Below are positions 48,158 through 57,211 of a stretch of 64,000 bases of DNA, piece by piece. The notes under the pieces were generated by a model. It was not told where the DNA came from and ran no database searches. It saw nothing but the letters and a program-made list of their open reading frames with translations. Within the stretch, counting starts at the first letter, position 1; the number at the start of each line of letters is the position of its first letter. Origin of the DNA: Nitrososphaerota archaeon. Its GTDB lineage: Archaea > Thermoproteota > Nitrososphaeria > Nitrososphaerales > UBA183. The stretch is from positions 71,928 through 135,927 of the forward strand of contig JAFMAW010000002.1 in the NCBI GenBank assembly GCA_029784795.1, written 5' to 3'. A program made the position numbers and the translations under genes.

Positions 48158-50266
48158 CTACCTCTTAGAGAAGTCCACAAGGTGCAGCGGATGCAAGACC
48201 TGGAGCCCCGTGCCGTCGTGGATCTGGGCCGCGCAGACGCTGCTCTCCGTGCACGCAAGGCCGCAGCGGCTCCCCCTGAAGAGGTCGAACAGCCTCTCCC
48301 CCACGGCGTTGGAGAGGTCGTACCCCATTGTCCCTGACTTCATGCCGAACGTCCCTCCCATCCCGCAGCAGGTCCCCGTCTCGACTATGTCCACCTTGTA
48401 CCCCGCCGCGGTGAGGAACCTGACGGCAGGGCCCCCGCCTGTGAGCGCCCTGTCGTGGCAGGGGATGTGGAAGCCGAGCTCCGCGCCTGCGCCCCGAGAG
48501 GGCGCGAGGTTGAGCCTTCCCAGCCCAGGCTCCACGAACTCGAAGAAAGGGTGGCTGTGGGCCGCGACGAGCCTCGACCCTTCCCCGGGGGCGAGGGTCA
48601 GGTAGGCGTCCCTCAGCATGTAGGCGGCGGTGGGCTCGGTGGACACCACCTCGTACCCGTCCTGGACGTAGCCGGCGAGCGCCTTCACGTTGTACGCAGC
48701 GACCTTGGCAGCCTTCCTGACTTCGCCATATGAGATGTACGGCATGCCGCTCCACTTGAGCTTCGGGACCTTGACCTCGTAGCCCAAGGCCGCGAGCATC
48801 TTCACTGCCTTCACCCCGAGCTCGGGGTCGTTGTAGTCGGCGTAGACGTCCGGGAAATAGACCACCTTCCCCGAGCTCCCGTCCCCGCCGTCCACCCCTC
48901 GGAGCCTGCTCCTCAGCCGCCTCCGGCTGAACGCCGGGAGGGTCCTCCTCCTGTCGACCCCGAAGACCTTCTCCATGGCCAGCCTGGCCGCCCTCGGCTT
49001 CAGGGACCAGTTGGACAGGGGGGCGGTGGCGCTGGCGAGCCTGGCCAGGGTCTCGGAGCCGGCGAAGAACCTGTTCGCCCTGGGCTGACCGTGGAGGTCG
49101 ACGAGCTCCTGCTTGACCTCGGCTATCATCATCGGGATGTCTATGTCGGCAGGGCAGGCCTCTTTGCAGAGGCCGCAGGATATGCAGAGGTCGGAAAAGG
49201 CGGCGTTGTCGACGCCGTGGACGTTGGCGGTCCAAGGGATCCCTATCGGGCCGGGGTAGATGTGCCCGAAGGTGTGCCCCCCGACCACAGAGTAGGTCGG
49301 GCAGACGTTCATGCAGGCGCCGCACCTTATGCAGTCCAAGGCCCCTGCGTAGCGCCCGTCCGCCTTCATCTTCGACCTCCCGTTGTCGAGGATCACCACG
49401 TGCAGTTCCCTCCCTGCGCTCCGGCCGCCCATAGGCGACCGCGCGGTGAAGGCCGAGACGTAGACGGTCGTCAGCTGCCCTGTCGCGCTCAACGCCGCCG
49501 CTGACACGACCTCCGCGGCGTCCTCCCAGCTGTTGACTATCTTCTCCGTCCCGATGAGCACGACATGTACGTCCGGGGCGGCCGACACCAGTCTCCCGTT
49601 CCCCTCGTTGGTCTCGATCACCACGGTCCCGGTCTCCGCGATCCCCGCGTTCGCGCCTGTGACCCCCACCTTCGCAGACAGGAAGACAGGCCTCAGGTAG
49701 GCGCGCACCTCCTTCAGGATGGCGTCAGGGTCCTCGGGGACCTCCTTCCCAAGGCTCTGGGAGACCAGGCTCGCAACGTCCGCGACCGACTTGTGGGCTG
49801 CCGGCATGACCAGGTGGACCGGGCGCTCGTGCGCCATCTGCACTATCAGCTCCCCCAGGTCGGTCTCGACGCACCTGACCCCCCTCGCCTCGAGCGCGTG
49901 GTCGAAGTCTATCTCCTCCGACGTCAGGGACTTCGACTTCGCCAGGACCTCGGCTCCGTGGGCCTTCGCCAGCCCGGCGACGTAGTCTATGGCTTCGGCG
50001 CCGTCCTTCGCGAAGAAGACGTGCCCCCCGTTCCCTTCCACCTTCTCGGCGAACTTCCGGGGGAGGTCTGGGTCGCTCATCGCCCTCGCCTTCAGGCCCC
50101 TGACCGACTCCTTCATCGCGCCGACGTCGATCCCTAGCTCCTGGACCGCCCGGGCCCTGTTCCCCCTCGACCTGCTCGTCGAGGCCCACATCTTGTCCGA
50201 AAGCCCGTCGGTGGCCAGGGCCCGGCGGACCTTCTCGGCGAGCTTCCCCCGGTCGGTCATGCCCAC
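48158..50266 (-). CDS. LutA-LutB fusion: iron-sulfur lactate-oxidation protein
   Basis: 702 residues. About 70-300 is a LUD domain (FAKDGAEAIDYVAGLAKAHG, NAGIAETGTVVIETNEGNGR). Two ferredoxin clusters follow: CIRCGACMNVCP and CISCGLCKEACP. The C-terminal about 270 residues are CCG (LutA/GlpC-like) repeats: KVVYFPDVYADYNDP, GFHIPCHDRALTGG, GTCCGMGGTFGMK, CTESSVCAAQI. In bacteria LutA and LutB are separate subunits of LutABC, which oxidises L-lactate to pyruvate. The LutC-like gene upstream overlaps its start by 10 nt. Confidence 0.88.
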   Translation of the reverse strand: MGMTDRGKLAEKVRRALATDGLSDKMWASTSRSRGNRARAVQELGIDVGAMKESVRGLKARAMSDPDLPRKFAEKVEGNGGHVFFAKDGAEAIDYVAGLAKAHGAEVLAKSKSLTSEEIDFDHALEARGVRCVETDLGELIVQMAHERPVHLVMPAAHKSVADVASLVSQSLGKEVPEDPDAILKEVRAYLRPVFLSAKVGVTGANAGIAETGTVVIETNEGNGRLVSAAPDVHVVLIGTEKIVNSWEDAAEVVSAAALSATGQLTTVYVSAFTARSPMGGRSAGRELHVVILDNGRSKMKADGRYAGALDCIRCGACMNVCPTYSVVGGHTFGHIYPGPIGIPWTANVHGVDNAAFSDLCISCGLCKEACPADIDIPMMIAEVKQELVDLHGQPRANRFFAGSETLARLASATAPLSNWSLKPRAARLAMEKVFGVDRRRTLPAFSRRRLRSRLRGVDGGDGSSGKVVYFPDVYADYNDPELGVKAVKMLAALGYEVKVPKLKWSGMPYISYGEVRKAAKVAAYNVKALAGYVQDGYEVVSTEPTAAYMLRDAYLTLAPGEGSRLVAAHSHPFFEFVEPGLGRLNLAPSRGAGAELGFHIPCHDRALTGGGPAVRFLTAAGYKVDIVETGTCCGMGGTFGMKSGTMGYDLSNAVGERLFDLFRGSRCGLACTESSVCAAQIHDGTGLQVLHPLHLVDFSKR

Positions 50267-50856
50267 TCCAGGACGAGGGCTACGACGGAGTGGGGGCCGT
50301 GGACCCCGTAGAGGAGCCTCCCCTCGATGTCTGCGGTCCTGCTCGACCCCCCGATGAACGATATGGTGGGCTTGGGCGCGGGGCTCTCGGCGACCATCTT
50401 CCCTGCCTCCCGCATCGCCGACGCGAAGTCTGGGAGGAACCTCTCCCCGGAGACGAGGACCACGTTCGTGAGCGGGAGGCAGGATGCGAGCTTGGCCGCG
50501 TCGTCCCAGGTCGCCTCCATGAGGACCCCCTCCCTGGCCACCCCGTGGGCCGCCCAGGTCACGCTCAGGTCGGCCTTCGCGATAGCCTCCTTCGGCAGCG
50601 CCCCGCCCAGCCTGTCGACGTCGATGACCTCGATGCCGTCCAGCGCGCCGATGACGGTCTCCCTGACCGCGGCGGGGATGCCTGCGACAGCCACCAAGGA
50701 CGCCCGCCGCTCCCTCGCCACCCCCCTCAAGGCGGCGGAGGTCTCCTCCCTGGTGGCGGCGAAGGACACGGTCCCGCTCCTCGACTCGAACGCACGGGCG
50801 AAGGCCTCGGCGTACTGGCTCGCCAAATCTTCGCCTTGGTGCCGTGGCTGGTTCAA
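50257..50856 (-). CDS. lutC: LutC-like LUD-domain protein
   Basis: 199 residues from TTG. The LUD domain pattern is visible in ASLVAVAGIPAAVRETVIGA, IAKADLSVTWAAHGVAREGV, NVVLVSGERFLPDFASAMRE and the final IGGSSRTADIEGRLLYGVHG. Third component of the lactate utilisation complex; overlaps the LutAB gene by 10 nt. Divergent to the sugar-acid gene set that starts at 50930. Confidence 0.85.
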   Translation of the reverse strand: MNQPRHQGEDLASQYAEAFARAFESRSGTVSFAATREETSAALRGVARERRASLVAVAGIPAAVRETVIGALDGIEVIDVDRLGGALPKEAIAKADLSVTWAAHGVAREGVLMEATWDDAAKLASCLPLTNVVLVSGERFLPDFASAMREAGKMVAESPAPKPTISFIGGSSRTADIEGRLLYGVHGPHSVVALVLEWA

Positions 50857-50929
50857 ATATCCTTCGGAGCCTCGGGGCCCTCGCCGGAGCGGCTAAATCC
50901 TCCCCGAGGGGGACAGAGCCGGGGATTCC

Positions 50930-51799
50930 TTGAAGCTACTCAGGTTCGAGTCGGGGCATGGGATAAGGATAGGTGTCTTGGACGGTGAGACGGTCTACGA
51001 CCTGACCGCTGCGGGCCCTGGCTTCTCGGACTGGGCCCGGGCCTACGAGGATGCTGGCTCCCTAGAGGGGCTGGTCGCCTCGGTCGAGCGCGCCAAGAGG
51101 ACGTCTAGGAAGGTCCCCTACGACTACAGGACGCTCCGCGCCCCCTTCGTCCCCTCCGAGATATGGGCCGCCGGGGTGACGTATCTCCGGAGCAGGGAGG
51201 CGAGGGAGACCGAGACCAAGCTGAAGGGACTCTACGACTACGTCTATTCGGCAGTGAGGCCGGAGCTGTTCCTCAAGGACAGCGGGCTGAGGTGCGTCGG
51301 CCCCGGGGACCCGGTCTGCGTGAGGGGGGACAGCAAGTGGTCTGTCCCGGAGCCGGAGCTCTCTGTGGTCCTCGACGCCAAGTTCAGGGTGGTCGGCTAC
51401 ACGGTCGGGAACGACGTCTCCTCCAGGGACATAGAGGGGGAGAACCCGCTCTACCTCCCCCAGGCCAAGGTCTATCGGGGGTCCTCCGCCATCGGGCCCG
51501 TCGTCACCACGGCGGACGAAGTCCCGCAGCCGCGCGCCCTCGAGATAAGGATGCGCATAGTGAGGGGGTCGGAGGCGGTCTTCGAAGGGAGCGTCAACAC
51601 GTCGCAGCTGAAGCGCGAGGTCGACGAGCTCGTCGGATACCTCAGGAGGAGCAACGTCATCAGGACGTTCACGGTGCTTATGACCGGGACCTCCCTCGTC
51701 CCCCCCGACGACTTCACCCTCACGGGAGGGGACGTGGTGGAGATCGAGATAGAGAAGATAGGGACCCTGAGGAACCCGGTGGAGCAGCTGCGCGCCTAG
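50930..51799 (+). CDS. FAH-fold 2-keto-3-deoxy-sugar-acid dehydratase (KdaD-like)
   Basis: 289 residues from TTG. The FAH core has the metal ligands in VPEPELSVVLD and the Asp of VGYTVGNDVSSRDIEGENPL, followed by YLPQAKVYRGSSAIGPVV. These signatures closely recall archaeal 2-keto-3-deoxy-arabinonate dehydratase, which yields 2-oxoglutarate semialdehyde. The aldehyde dehydrogenase encoded convergently next to it would complete conversion to 2-oxoglutarate. TAAAT at 50894 is weak as a promoter. Confidence 0.82.
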   Translation: MKLLRFESGHGIRIGVLDGETVYDLTAAGPGFSDWARAYEDAGSLEGLVASVERAKRTSRKVPYDYRTLRAPFVPSEIWAAGVTYLRSREARETETKLKGLYDYVYSAVRPELFLKDSGLRCVGPGDPVCVRGDSKWSVPEPELSVVLDAKFRVVGYTVGNDVSSRDIEGENPLYLPQAKVYRGSSAIGPVVTTADEVPQPRALEIRMRIVRGSEAVFEGSVNTSQLKREVDELVGYLRRSNVIRTFTVLMTGTSLVPPDDFTLTGGDVVEIEIEKIGTLRNPVEQLRA

Positions 51800-51811
51800 G
51801 GGCCTGAGGTC

Positions 51812-53248
51812 TCAGTACCCGAGGTAGACAGTCTTCTCCGTGGAGTAAAACTCCAGCGCCCCCTCCCCCATCTCCTTCCACGTCCCGGCCCCCGACTTCT
51901 TGAAGCCCCCGAAGGGCGCCTGGAGCTCGAGCCCCACCGTGGGCTTGTTCACCTTCACCACCCCCGTCTGGGCCCCGTCGATGAACCGGTTGATCGTGCG
52001 GTTGTCGTTCGAGACGATCCCGGCCGTATGGCCGTACCCCACAGAGTTCACGAGCTCGAGCGCCTCGTCGAAGGTCGCCGCCTCGGTGAGGGAGAGGACC
52101 GGCCCGAAGACCTCCTCGTCGAATATCCTCATCCCGGGGGAGACCCCGTCGAAGACCGTCGGCTCGATGAGCAGACCCGGGGGGGTCGCCCCGCCGCCGT
52201 GGATGAGCTTGCCTCCCTCGCTCTTCCCCGACTCGATGTAGTCGAGGTCCTTCCGGTACTGGTCAGGGTCGACCACCGGGCCCATGTTGACCCCTGGCTG
52301 GGTCCCAGGCCCTGCCTTCCATGCCTTCAGCCTCTCGAGGAGCCTCTCCTTCAGCCCCCGGGCCGCCTTCTCGAGGACTATCAGCCTGCTCGTGGCGGTG
52401 CACGACTGCCCCGTGAGCCCGAACGCCCCCCTGACCGCCAGGTCCGCCGCCAGAGCCAGGTCGGCGTCCGAGTCGACGACCAGGGCGTTCTTCCCCCCCA
52501 GCTCGAGCTGCATCCTGCTCATCTCGTCCTTGGAGGCGAGCACCTTCCCCACGTGTGCCCCCACGGCCGTGGAGCCTGTGAGGGACACGGCCCTGACGGC
52601 CTCGTGGGCGACTATGGCGTCCCCGACCTCCCCTCCGCGCCCGACGACCATGTTCAGGACCCCCGGCGGGAGCCCGGCCTTCTCGAGGGCCTCCAGTATC
52701 TTCGCGCCGGTGAGCGGGGTCTTTGTGGCCGGCTTGAAGACGGCGGCGTTCCCTGCCGCGAGGGCCGGGGCCAGCTTCCAGGCAGGGATCGAAGCGGGGA
52801 AGTTCCAGGGGGTGATGGCGGCGACGACCCCCAGCGGGACCCTGGCTGTGAATATCCTGGTGTTCTGGTCCGACGAGGGGAGGGTGACCCCCCCGAACTT
52901 GTAGGCCATCGCCCCGTAGAACTTGAAGAGCGCGCAGGTCCTGGCCACCTCGGCCCTGCTCTCCGGGAGGGTCTTCCCCTCCTCGTAGGTCAGGAGCTCG
53001 GAGAACTCTTCGGCGGCCGACTCCATCAGCTCGCCAGCCTTCATCAGTATGCCCCCCCTCTTCGGCGGAGGGGTGCCCCCCCACTCGGCGGCCTTCGAGC
53101 GCGCGGCCTCAACCGCACCCCTGGCGTCCTCCTTGGTGGACAGGCGGACCTTGGCCAGCACGTGGCCAGGGTCGGCAGGGTCCACGTCGTCCAGGGGGCC
53201 TCCGCTCCCCCGGACCCACCTGTCGGCCAGCTCCTGGTAGGACTTCAT
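51812..53248 (-). CDS. aldehyde dehydrogenase (2-oxoglutarate-semialdehyde type)
   Basis: 478 residues from ATG 53248 (MKSYQELADRWVRGSG). ALDH signatures: ITPWNFPASIPAWKLAPALA, GSTAVGAHVGKVLA, the Glu in LELGGKNALVVDSD, the catalytic Cys in GLTGQSCTATSRLIV, and EVFGPVLSL. The frame stays open to 53320, but CCAGAAATACGC near 53264-53275 sits at TATA distance from 53248. Pairs functionally with the KdaD-like dehydratase; lactaldehyde or glycolaldehyde are alternative substrates. Confidence 0.87.
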   Translation of the reverse strand: MKSYQELADRWVRGSGGPLDDVDPADPGHVLAKVRLSTKEDARGAVEAARSKAAEWGGTPPPKRGGILMKAGELMESAAEEFSELLTYEEGKTLPESRAEVARTCALFKFYGAMAYKFGGVTLPSSDQNTRIFTARVPLGVVAAITPWNFPASIPAWKLAPALAAGNAAVFKPATKTPLTGAKILEALEKAGLPPGVLNMVVGRGGEVGDAIVAHEAVRAVSLTGSTAVGAHVGKVLASKDEMSRMQLELGGKNALVVDSDADLALAADLAVRGAFGLTGQSCTATSRLIVLEKAARGLKERLLERLKAWKAGPGTQPGVNMGPVVDPDQYRKDLDYIESGKSEGGKLIHGGGATPPGLLIEPTVFDGVSPGMRIFDEEVFGPVLSLTEAATFDEALELVNSVGYGHTAGIVSNDNRTINRFIDGAQTGVVKVNKPTVGLELQAPFGGFKKSGAGTWKEMGEGALEFYSTEKTVYLGY

Positions 53249-53337
53249 GCAGCCATCTGCGGGGCGAGCGTATTTCTGGCTTGCCCTTTGGCGCACGCGG
53301 ACCGAGGACGTATTAACCACGGCCCTCCCGGCGGGGG

Positions 53338-54321
53338 GTGGGCAACTTTCTTGTGACCGGAGGGACAGGGCAGATCGGCGGCTTCCTGTGCGAAGAGCTC
53401 GTCAACGCGGGGCACAGGGTGGTCTGCTACGACTCCAAGCCGAACCTAGAGAACATCGGGAGGATAGCGGACCGGGTGACGGTCGAGGCCGCGGACGTCA
53501 CGGACACGAGCGACCTGCTGCAGGCGATGAAGAGGAACTCGATCGACCACGTGGTCCACCTCGCGGCCATGGTCCTCCTCGACTCGATGAAGCGCCCGGC
53601 CAAGGCGTATCAGGTCAACATAATGGGGACGAACTGCGTCCTCGAGGCTGCGAGGGTCATGGACGTGAAGAAGGTGGTCTTCGCGAGCTCGGTGTCGGTC
53701 TACGGCTCGCTGGCGACGAGGAGGCCGGGGATCGCCGACGAGGAAGACATACCGAACCCCCCGCCCGAGCCCTACTCGACCACGAAGATAGCGACGGAGC
53801 TGATGGGACGGTACTACCGTGAGTCCTACGGCATGGAGGTCAACTGCATGAGGATCACGGCGGCCTGGGGGCCGGGGCGGTACTGGGGATACACGGGGCA
53901 GTTCAACGACTTCATACGGAAGGCTGCCGTGGGCGCAGAGGCGGCCTTCCCCGCAGACTTCTCCTACAAGGGGGAGAAGCTTCGGTGGATGTACGTGAGG
54001 GACGTCGGCTACTGCTTCGCCTTCGTGTCCGGGATACCGAAGACCGGGGGGTACCTCTACAACCTGGGGGTGGACGCCCCCTTCAACCACAGAGACGTGC
54101 TGCAGGCCCTAGGCGAGGTCGTCCCCGGGGGGCGCTTCGAAGCGAAGGAGCTGGACTCCCCGACGAAGGTGTCGGCCGCCATCGCGGGCCCCAACGGGCT
54201 GGACGTCGACTGCACGAAGCTGCACAGGGAGCTCGGCTTCAGGCCGAGGTTCGGGCTGAAGGCGGCGGTGGCCGACATGGTCGCCTTCGAGAGGGCCAGG
54301 GCGGGGATAGGGCGCCAGTAG
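53338..54321 (+). CDS. extended SDR: NAD-dependent sugar dehydrogenase/epimerase
   Basis: 327 residues from GTG. NAD loop VTGGTGQIGGFL, DVTDTSDLLQA, the catalytic set SSVSVYG and PYSTTKIATELM (Tyr-x3-Lys), ITAAWGPGRYWG. In haloarchaea a related extended SDR oxidises L-arabinose to its lactone; a nucleotide-sugar epimerase is the alternative. Within the catabolic cluster a sugar 1-dehydrogenase role is attractive. TATTAACC at 53310-53317 is a likely TATA box. Confidence 0.78.
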   Translation: MGNFLVTGGTGQIGGFLCEELVNAGHRVVCYDSKPNLENIGRIADRVTVEAADVTDTSDLLQAMKRNSIDHVVHLAAMVLLDSMKRPAKAYQVNIMGTNCVLEAARVMDVKKVVFASSVSVYGSLATRRPGIADEEDIPNPPPEPYSTTKIATELMGRYYRESYGMEVNCMRITAAWGPGRYWGYTGQFNDFIRKAAVGAEAAFPADFSYKGEKLRWMYVRDVGYCFAFVSGIPKTGGYLYNLGVDAPFNHRDVLQALGEVVPGGRFEAKELDSPTKVSAAIAGPNGLDVDCTKLHRELGFRPRFGLKAAVADMVAFERARAGIGRQ

Positions 54322-54328
54322 GAGCTGG

Positions 54329-55237
54329 CTAGGTCACTGCCACCGGGTGGACGGGGGACCCGGTCCCCCCCTTGATCCTGAGCGGGAGGCAGACGAAGAG
54401 GAACTCGTAGGCCTTCGCCTTCGCGAGCCCGCCGAGCTTCATGTTCTCGATGAGGTGGACCCCGTTCCTGACGATCAGGATCTGGTGGACCAGCCCGTCC
54501 CCCGCCGGGTCGTCGTTGGGCTCGACCTCGACGCTCTGCGTGTCGCTCCCCACCGCCACGACCCCCTGGCGCGCGAGCCATCTGGCCGCCCCCTCCCCTA
54601 TGCCTGGCATCGACTCGAGGTACTTCTTGTTGTCGGACCTCCAGTGGCGTTCCCAGCCTGTGTAGATCAGGAACGCGTCCCCCCGCGCCACGGCCACCCC
54701 CTCCTCCTCGAGGACTGCCTTCAGGTCGTCCGCCGTGATGGACTCCCTCGTGGTGTAGCGGTGCTGCAGCGTCATGTCGGCCAGGACCCCCCTGGAGACG
54801 AGCGGGGGCATGGTCTCTATCCCGAGCCTGCTCGTCCCCCTCGCCGTAGTCACCTTCCGAGCGTCGACCCCGTTGTAGAACCTGTTCCCTATCGCGGCGT
54901 GGTTCAGCCCGTCGATGTGTGTCCCCGAGTGGTCCGACATGTCCATCCGGGTGTTCGTGAATGTTATCCTGTTCTTGTTGGGGAAGGCGCGCGAGAAGTA
55001 CTCGAGCATCTCGGGGGCGCTCCTGTAGGTCGAGTAGAGGAAGTCCTGGTGGAACCAGTTCACCGGCATCCCGTCCTCGAGGAGGTGCGAGAGGCTGTGC
55101 ACCCTCCCGGCCTTGACCAGCTTCGCGGCCCCGGCGACCTTCCCGGGGGTGACGAAGTTCATCGCGCCGAGCTCGTCCCTCCTGCCGAACTTCTCCGTCT
55201 TCGTGGCGCCCGCTCCGTCACCCGGCGATATAAGCAC
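54329..55237 (-). CDS. cyclase-family metal hydrolase
   Basis: 302 residues. The cyclase/kynurenine-formamidase motif H-x-G-T-H-x-D appears as MSDHSGTHIDGLNHAAIG (about residues 103-120), with further His/Asp ligands (HSLSHLLEDGMP earlier, VGSDTQSVEVEP later). Members hydrolyse lactones or amides; here a sugar lactonase is conceivable given the flanking dehydrogenase. Convergent with the SDR gene, 7 nt apart. Confidence 0.8.
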   Translation of the reverse strand: MLISPGDGAGATKTEKFGRRDELGAMNFVTPGKVAGAAKLVKAGRVHSLSHLLEDGMPVNWFHQDFLYSTYRSAPEMLEYFSRAFPNKNRITFTNTRMDMSDHSGTHIDGLNHAAIGNRFYNGVDARKVTTARGTSRLGIETMPPLVSRGVLADMTLQHRYTTRESITADDLKAVLEEEGVAVARGDAFLIYTGWERHWRSDNKKYLESMPGIGEGAARWLARQGVVAVGSDTQSVEVEPNDDPAGDGLVHQILIVRNGVHLIENMKLGGLAKAKAYEFLFVCLPLRIKGGTGSPVHPVAVT

Positions 55238-55281
55238 GGGCCGACGAAATGTTTTAACACCCTGGGAGGTCGAGCGCCTCG

Positions 55282-56370
55282 TTGGTAAAGGTCTCCCTTG
55301 AGAACCTAGACAAGTCCTTCGGGGGCCACAAGGTGATAGACAACCTGAACCTGAGCATAGGCGACAGGGAGTTCCTGACCCTTCTGGGTCCTTCCGGGTG
55401 CGGCAAGACCACGACGCTGAGGTGCATAGCGGGGCTCGAAGAAGTCGACTCCGGGAGGATAGTCGTGGACGACCGCGTGATAAACGGGGTCCCCTCGAAG
55501 GACAGGGACATCGCCATGGTGTTCCAGAACTACGCCCTCTACCCGTTCATGTCGGTCAGGGACAACATCTCCTTCCCCCTCCGGCTCCACAAGCTCCCCA
55601 AGGACAAGATAGAGAAGAAGGTGGACGAGGTGGCGGAGCTCCTCCACATCTCGACCCTCCTTTCGAGGAAGCCGAAGCAGCTGAGCGGGGGGGAGCAGCA
55701 GAGGGTCGCCCTCGGCAGGGCCCTGGTGAGGGACCCCAAGCTCTTCCTGATGGACGAGCCCTTCTCGAACCTGGACGCGAAGCTGAGGGTCGAGACCAGG
55801 TCCGAGATCAAGAGGCTGCAGGGGGAGCTGGGGATCACCACGATCTTCGTCACGCACGACCAGTCCGAGGCCATGGCCCTCGCCGACAGGATAGCGGTCA
55901 TGGACAAGGGGGTCCTGCAGCAGTTCGGGGGGCCCACCGAGGTGTACGACGCCCCGACCAACGTGATGGTGGCCCAGTTCATGGGCGCCCCGGCCATGAA
56001 CGTCCTGGACGGGGAGTTCTCCAAGCCGGACAAGGTCGCGCTCACCGGCCCCGGGTTGTCCGGGGTGGTCCTCGCGAGGGACGAGGTGGCCAGGGGCGCC
56101 GGTTCGATCAAAGGGAACGCGGTCAGGGTGGGCTTCCGCCCCGAAGACGCGAAGTTCGTCCCGGGGGGGTCCGGCGGGATTCCGGCCGAGGTCTACGTCG
56201 AGGAGCCTTTGGGGACCCACGTCCTCCTGACCCTCACCATGGGGGGAGTGAACATCAAGGTGGTGATGCCCGCCGGGTTCAGGGCGGGGCCGGGGGTCAA
56301 AGGGACCATAGAGATAGCCGCGGGGAAGCTGCACGTCTTCGACGCGGGCTCGAACGTCAGGGTGTCCTAG
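55282..56370 (+). CDS. sugar ABC transporter ATPase (MalK/UgpC type)
   Basis: 362 residues from TTG. Walker A GPSGCGKTTTLRCIAG, Q-loop MVFQNYALYPFMSVRDN, signature LSGGEQQRVALGRALV, Walker B LFLMDEPFSNLDAKL, H-loop VTHDQSEAM, then a C-terminal OB/TOBE regulatory domain (VRVGFRPEDAKFV). Energises carbohydrate import by the permeases encoded convergently downstream. GTTTTAACACC (55251-55261) is a TATA candidate. Confidence 0.93.
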   Translation: MVKVSLENLDKSFGGHKVIDNLNLSIGDREFLTLLGPSGCGKTTTLRCIAGLEEVDSGRIVVDDRVINGVPSKDRDIAMVFQNYALYPFMSVRDNISFPLRLHKLPKDKIEKKVDEVAELLHISTLLSRKPKQLSGGEQQRVALGRALVRDPKLFLMDEPFSNLDAKLRVETRSEIKRLQGELGITTIFVTHDQSEAMALADRIAVMDKGVLQQFGGPTEVYDAPTNVMVAQFMGAPAMNVLDGEFSKPDKVALTGPGLSGVVLARDEVARGAGSIKGNAVRVGFRPEDAKFVPGGSGGIPAEVYVEEPLGTHVLLTLTMGGVNIKVVMPAGFRAGPGVKGTIEIAAGKLHVFDAGSNVRVS

Positions 56371-56376
56371 GGGCGC

Positions 56377-57210
56377 TCAGCCTCTCACGGCGCCGAGGCC
56401 GAGCCCGGCTTCGATGTACTTCTCGAGGCCGACGAAGAGCCCCACCATCAGGAGTATCGTGACCACCGTCCCTGAGAGCTGGATGGCGTACTGCAGGTTC
56501 GGGAACGTGCTCCCGTTGATCAGGACGCTGGCCAGGCCCTCGGGTATCATGTAGAACGAGGCGTCCCTCAGCACGAAGAGCGGGAGAAGGTAGTTGTTCC
56601 ATGTCCCGGCGAATATTATGATGAAGACGGTCACCATGGCCGGTTTGAAGTAGCGGAGGGCCACCGAAGTGAACACCCGCCACTCAGAAGCCCCGTCCAT
56701 CCTGGCCGCGTCGAGGACCTCCTTCGGTATGGATTCCTGGGCGTAGATCGTCATGAAGTAGGTGCCAAAGGCGCTGACCGCCATCGGGAAGATCACGCCC
56801 TGGTAGGTGTTCACCAGCCCGAGCTGCTGTTCGAGGACGAACGTGGGGAACGCGATCGCAGTGCTAGGTATCATGAGGCCCACCGCCACTACGAGGGTGA
56901 GGATGTGCTTCCCCCTGAAGCTGTACTTGCCCAGGGCGAACCCGGCCATGGCGGCCAGGATGGCCCCCAGGGCGCCGGCCAGCCCTGACTCTATGATGCT
57001 ATTCGCCAGCCAGAGCGGGAGGCTCGACTGGGTGAACGCATAGAGGAAGTTGAACAGGGTGGGCCCGTTGAACCAGAGCGGGTTGCCGGAGAAGGCGACA
57101 TTGTAGAGCTTCGTGCTCGCGACCACCGCCCACCAGATGGGGATCAGGAAGTACACGGCGACGAGGGCCATCGCCACGGCCGCGAACGTGCCGGAGAGGG
57201 TCTTTCTCAT
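56377..57210 (-). CDS. sugar ABC transporter permease (MalG type)
   Basis: 277 residues, six membrane helices starting LSGTFAAVAMALVAVYFLIP. The EAA loop that docks the ATPase reads SIPKEVLDAARMDGASEWRV followed by ...LRYFKPAM. Lies 1 nt downstream of the MalF-type gene; the tail-to-tail ATPase gene ends 6 nt away. CUT1 family. Confidence 0.9.
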   Translation of the reverse strand: MRKTLSGTFAAVAMALVAVYFLIPIWWAVVASTKLYNVAFSGNPLWFNGPTLFNFLYAFTQSSLPLWLANSIIESGLAGALGAILAAMAGFALGKYSFRGKHILTLVVAVGLMIPSTAIAFPTFVLEQQLGLVNTYQGVIFPMAVSAFGTYFMTIYAQESIPKEVLDAARMDGASEWRVFTSVALRYFKPAMVTVFIIIFAGTWNNYLLPLFVLRDASFYMIPEGLASVLINGSTFPNLQYAIQLSGTVVTILLMVGLFVGLEKYIEAGLGLGAVRG

Positions 57211-57211
57211 G

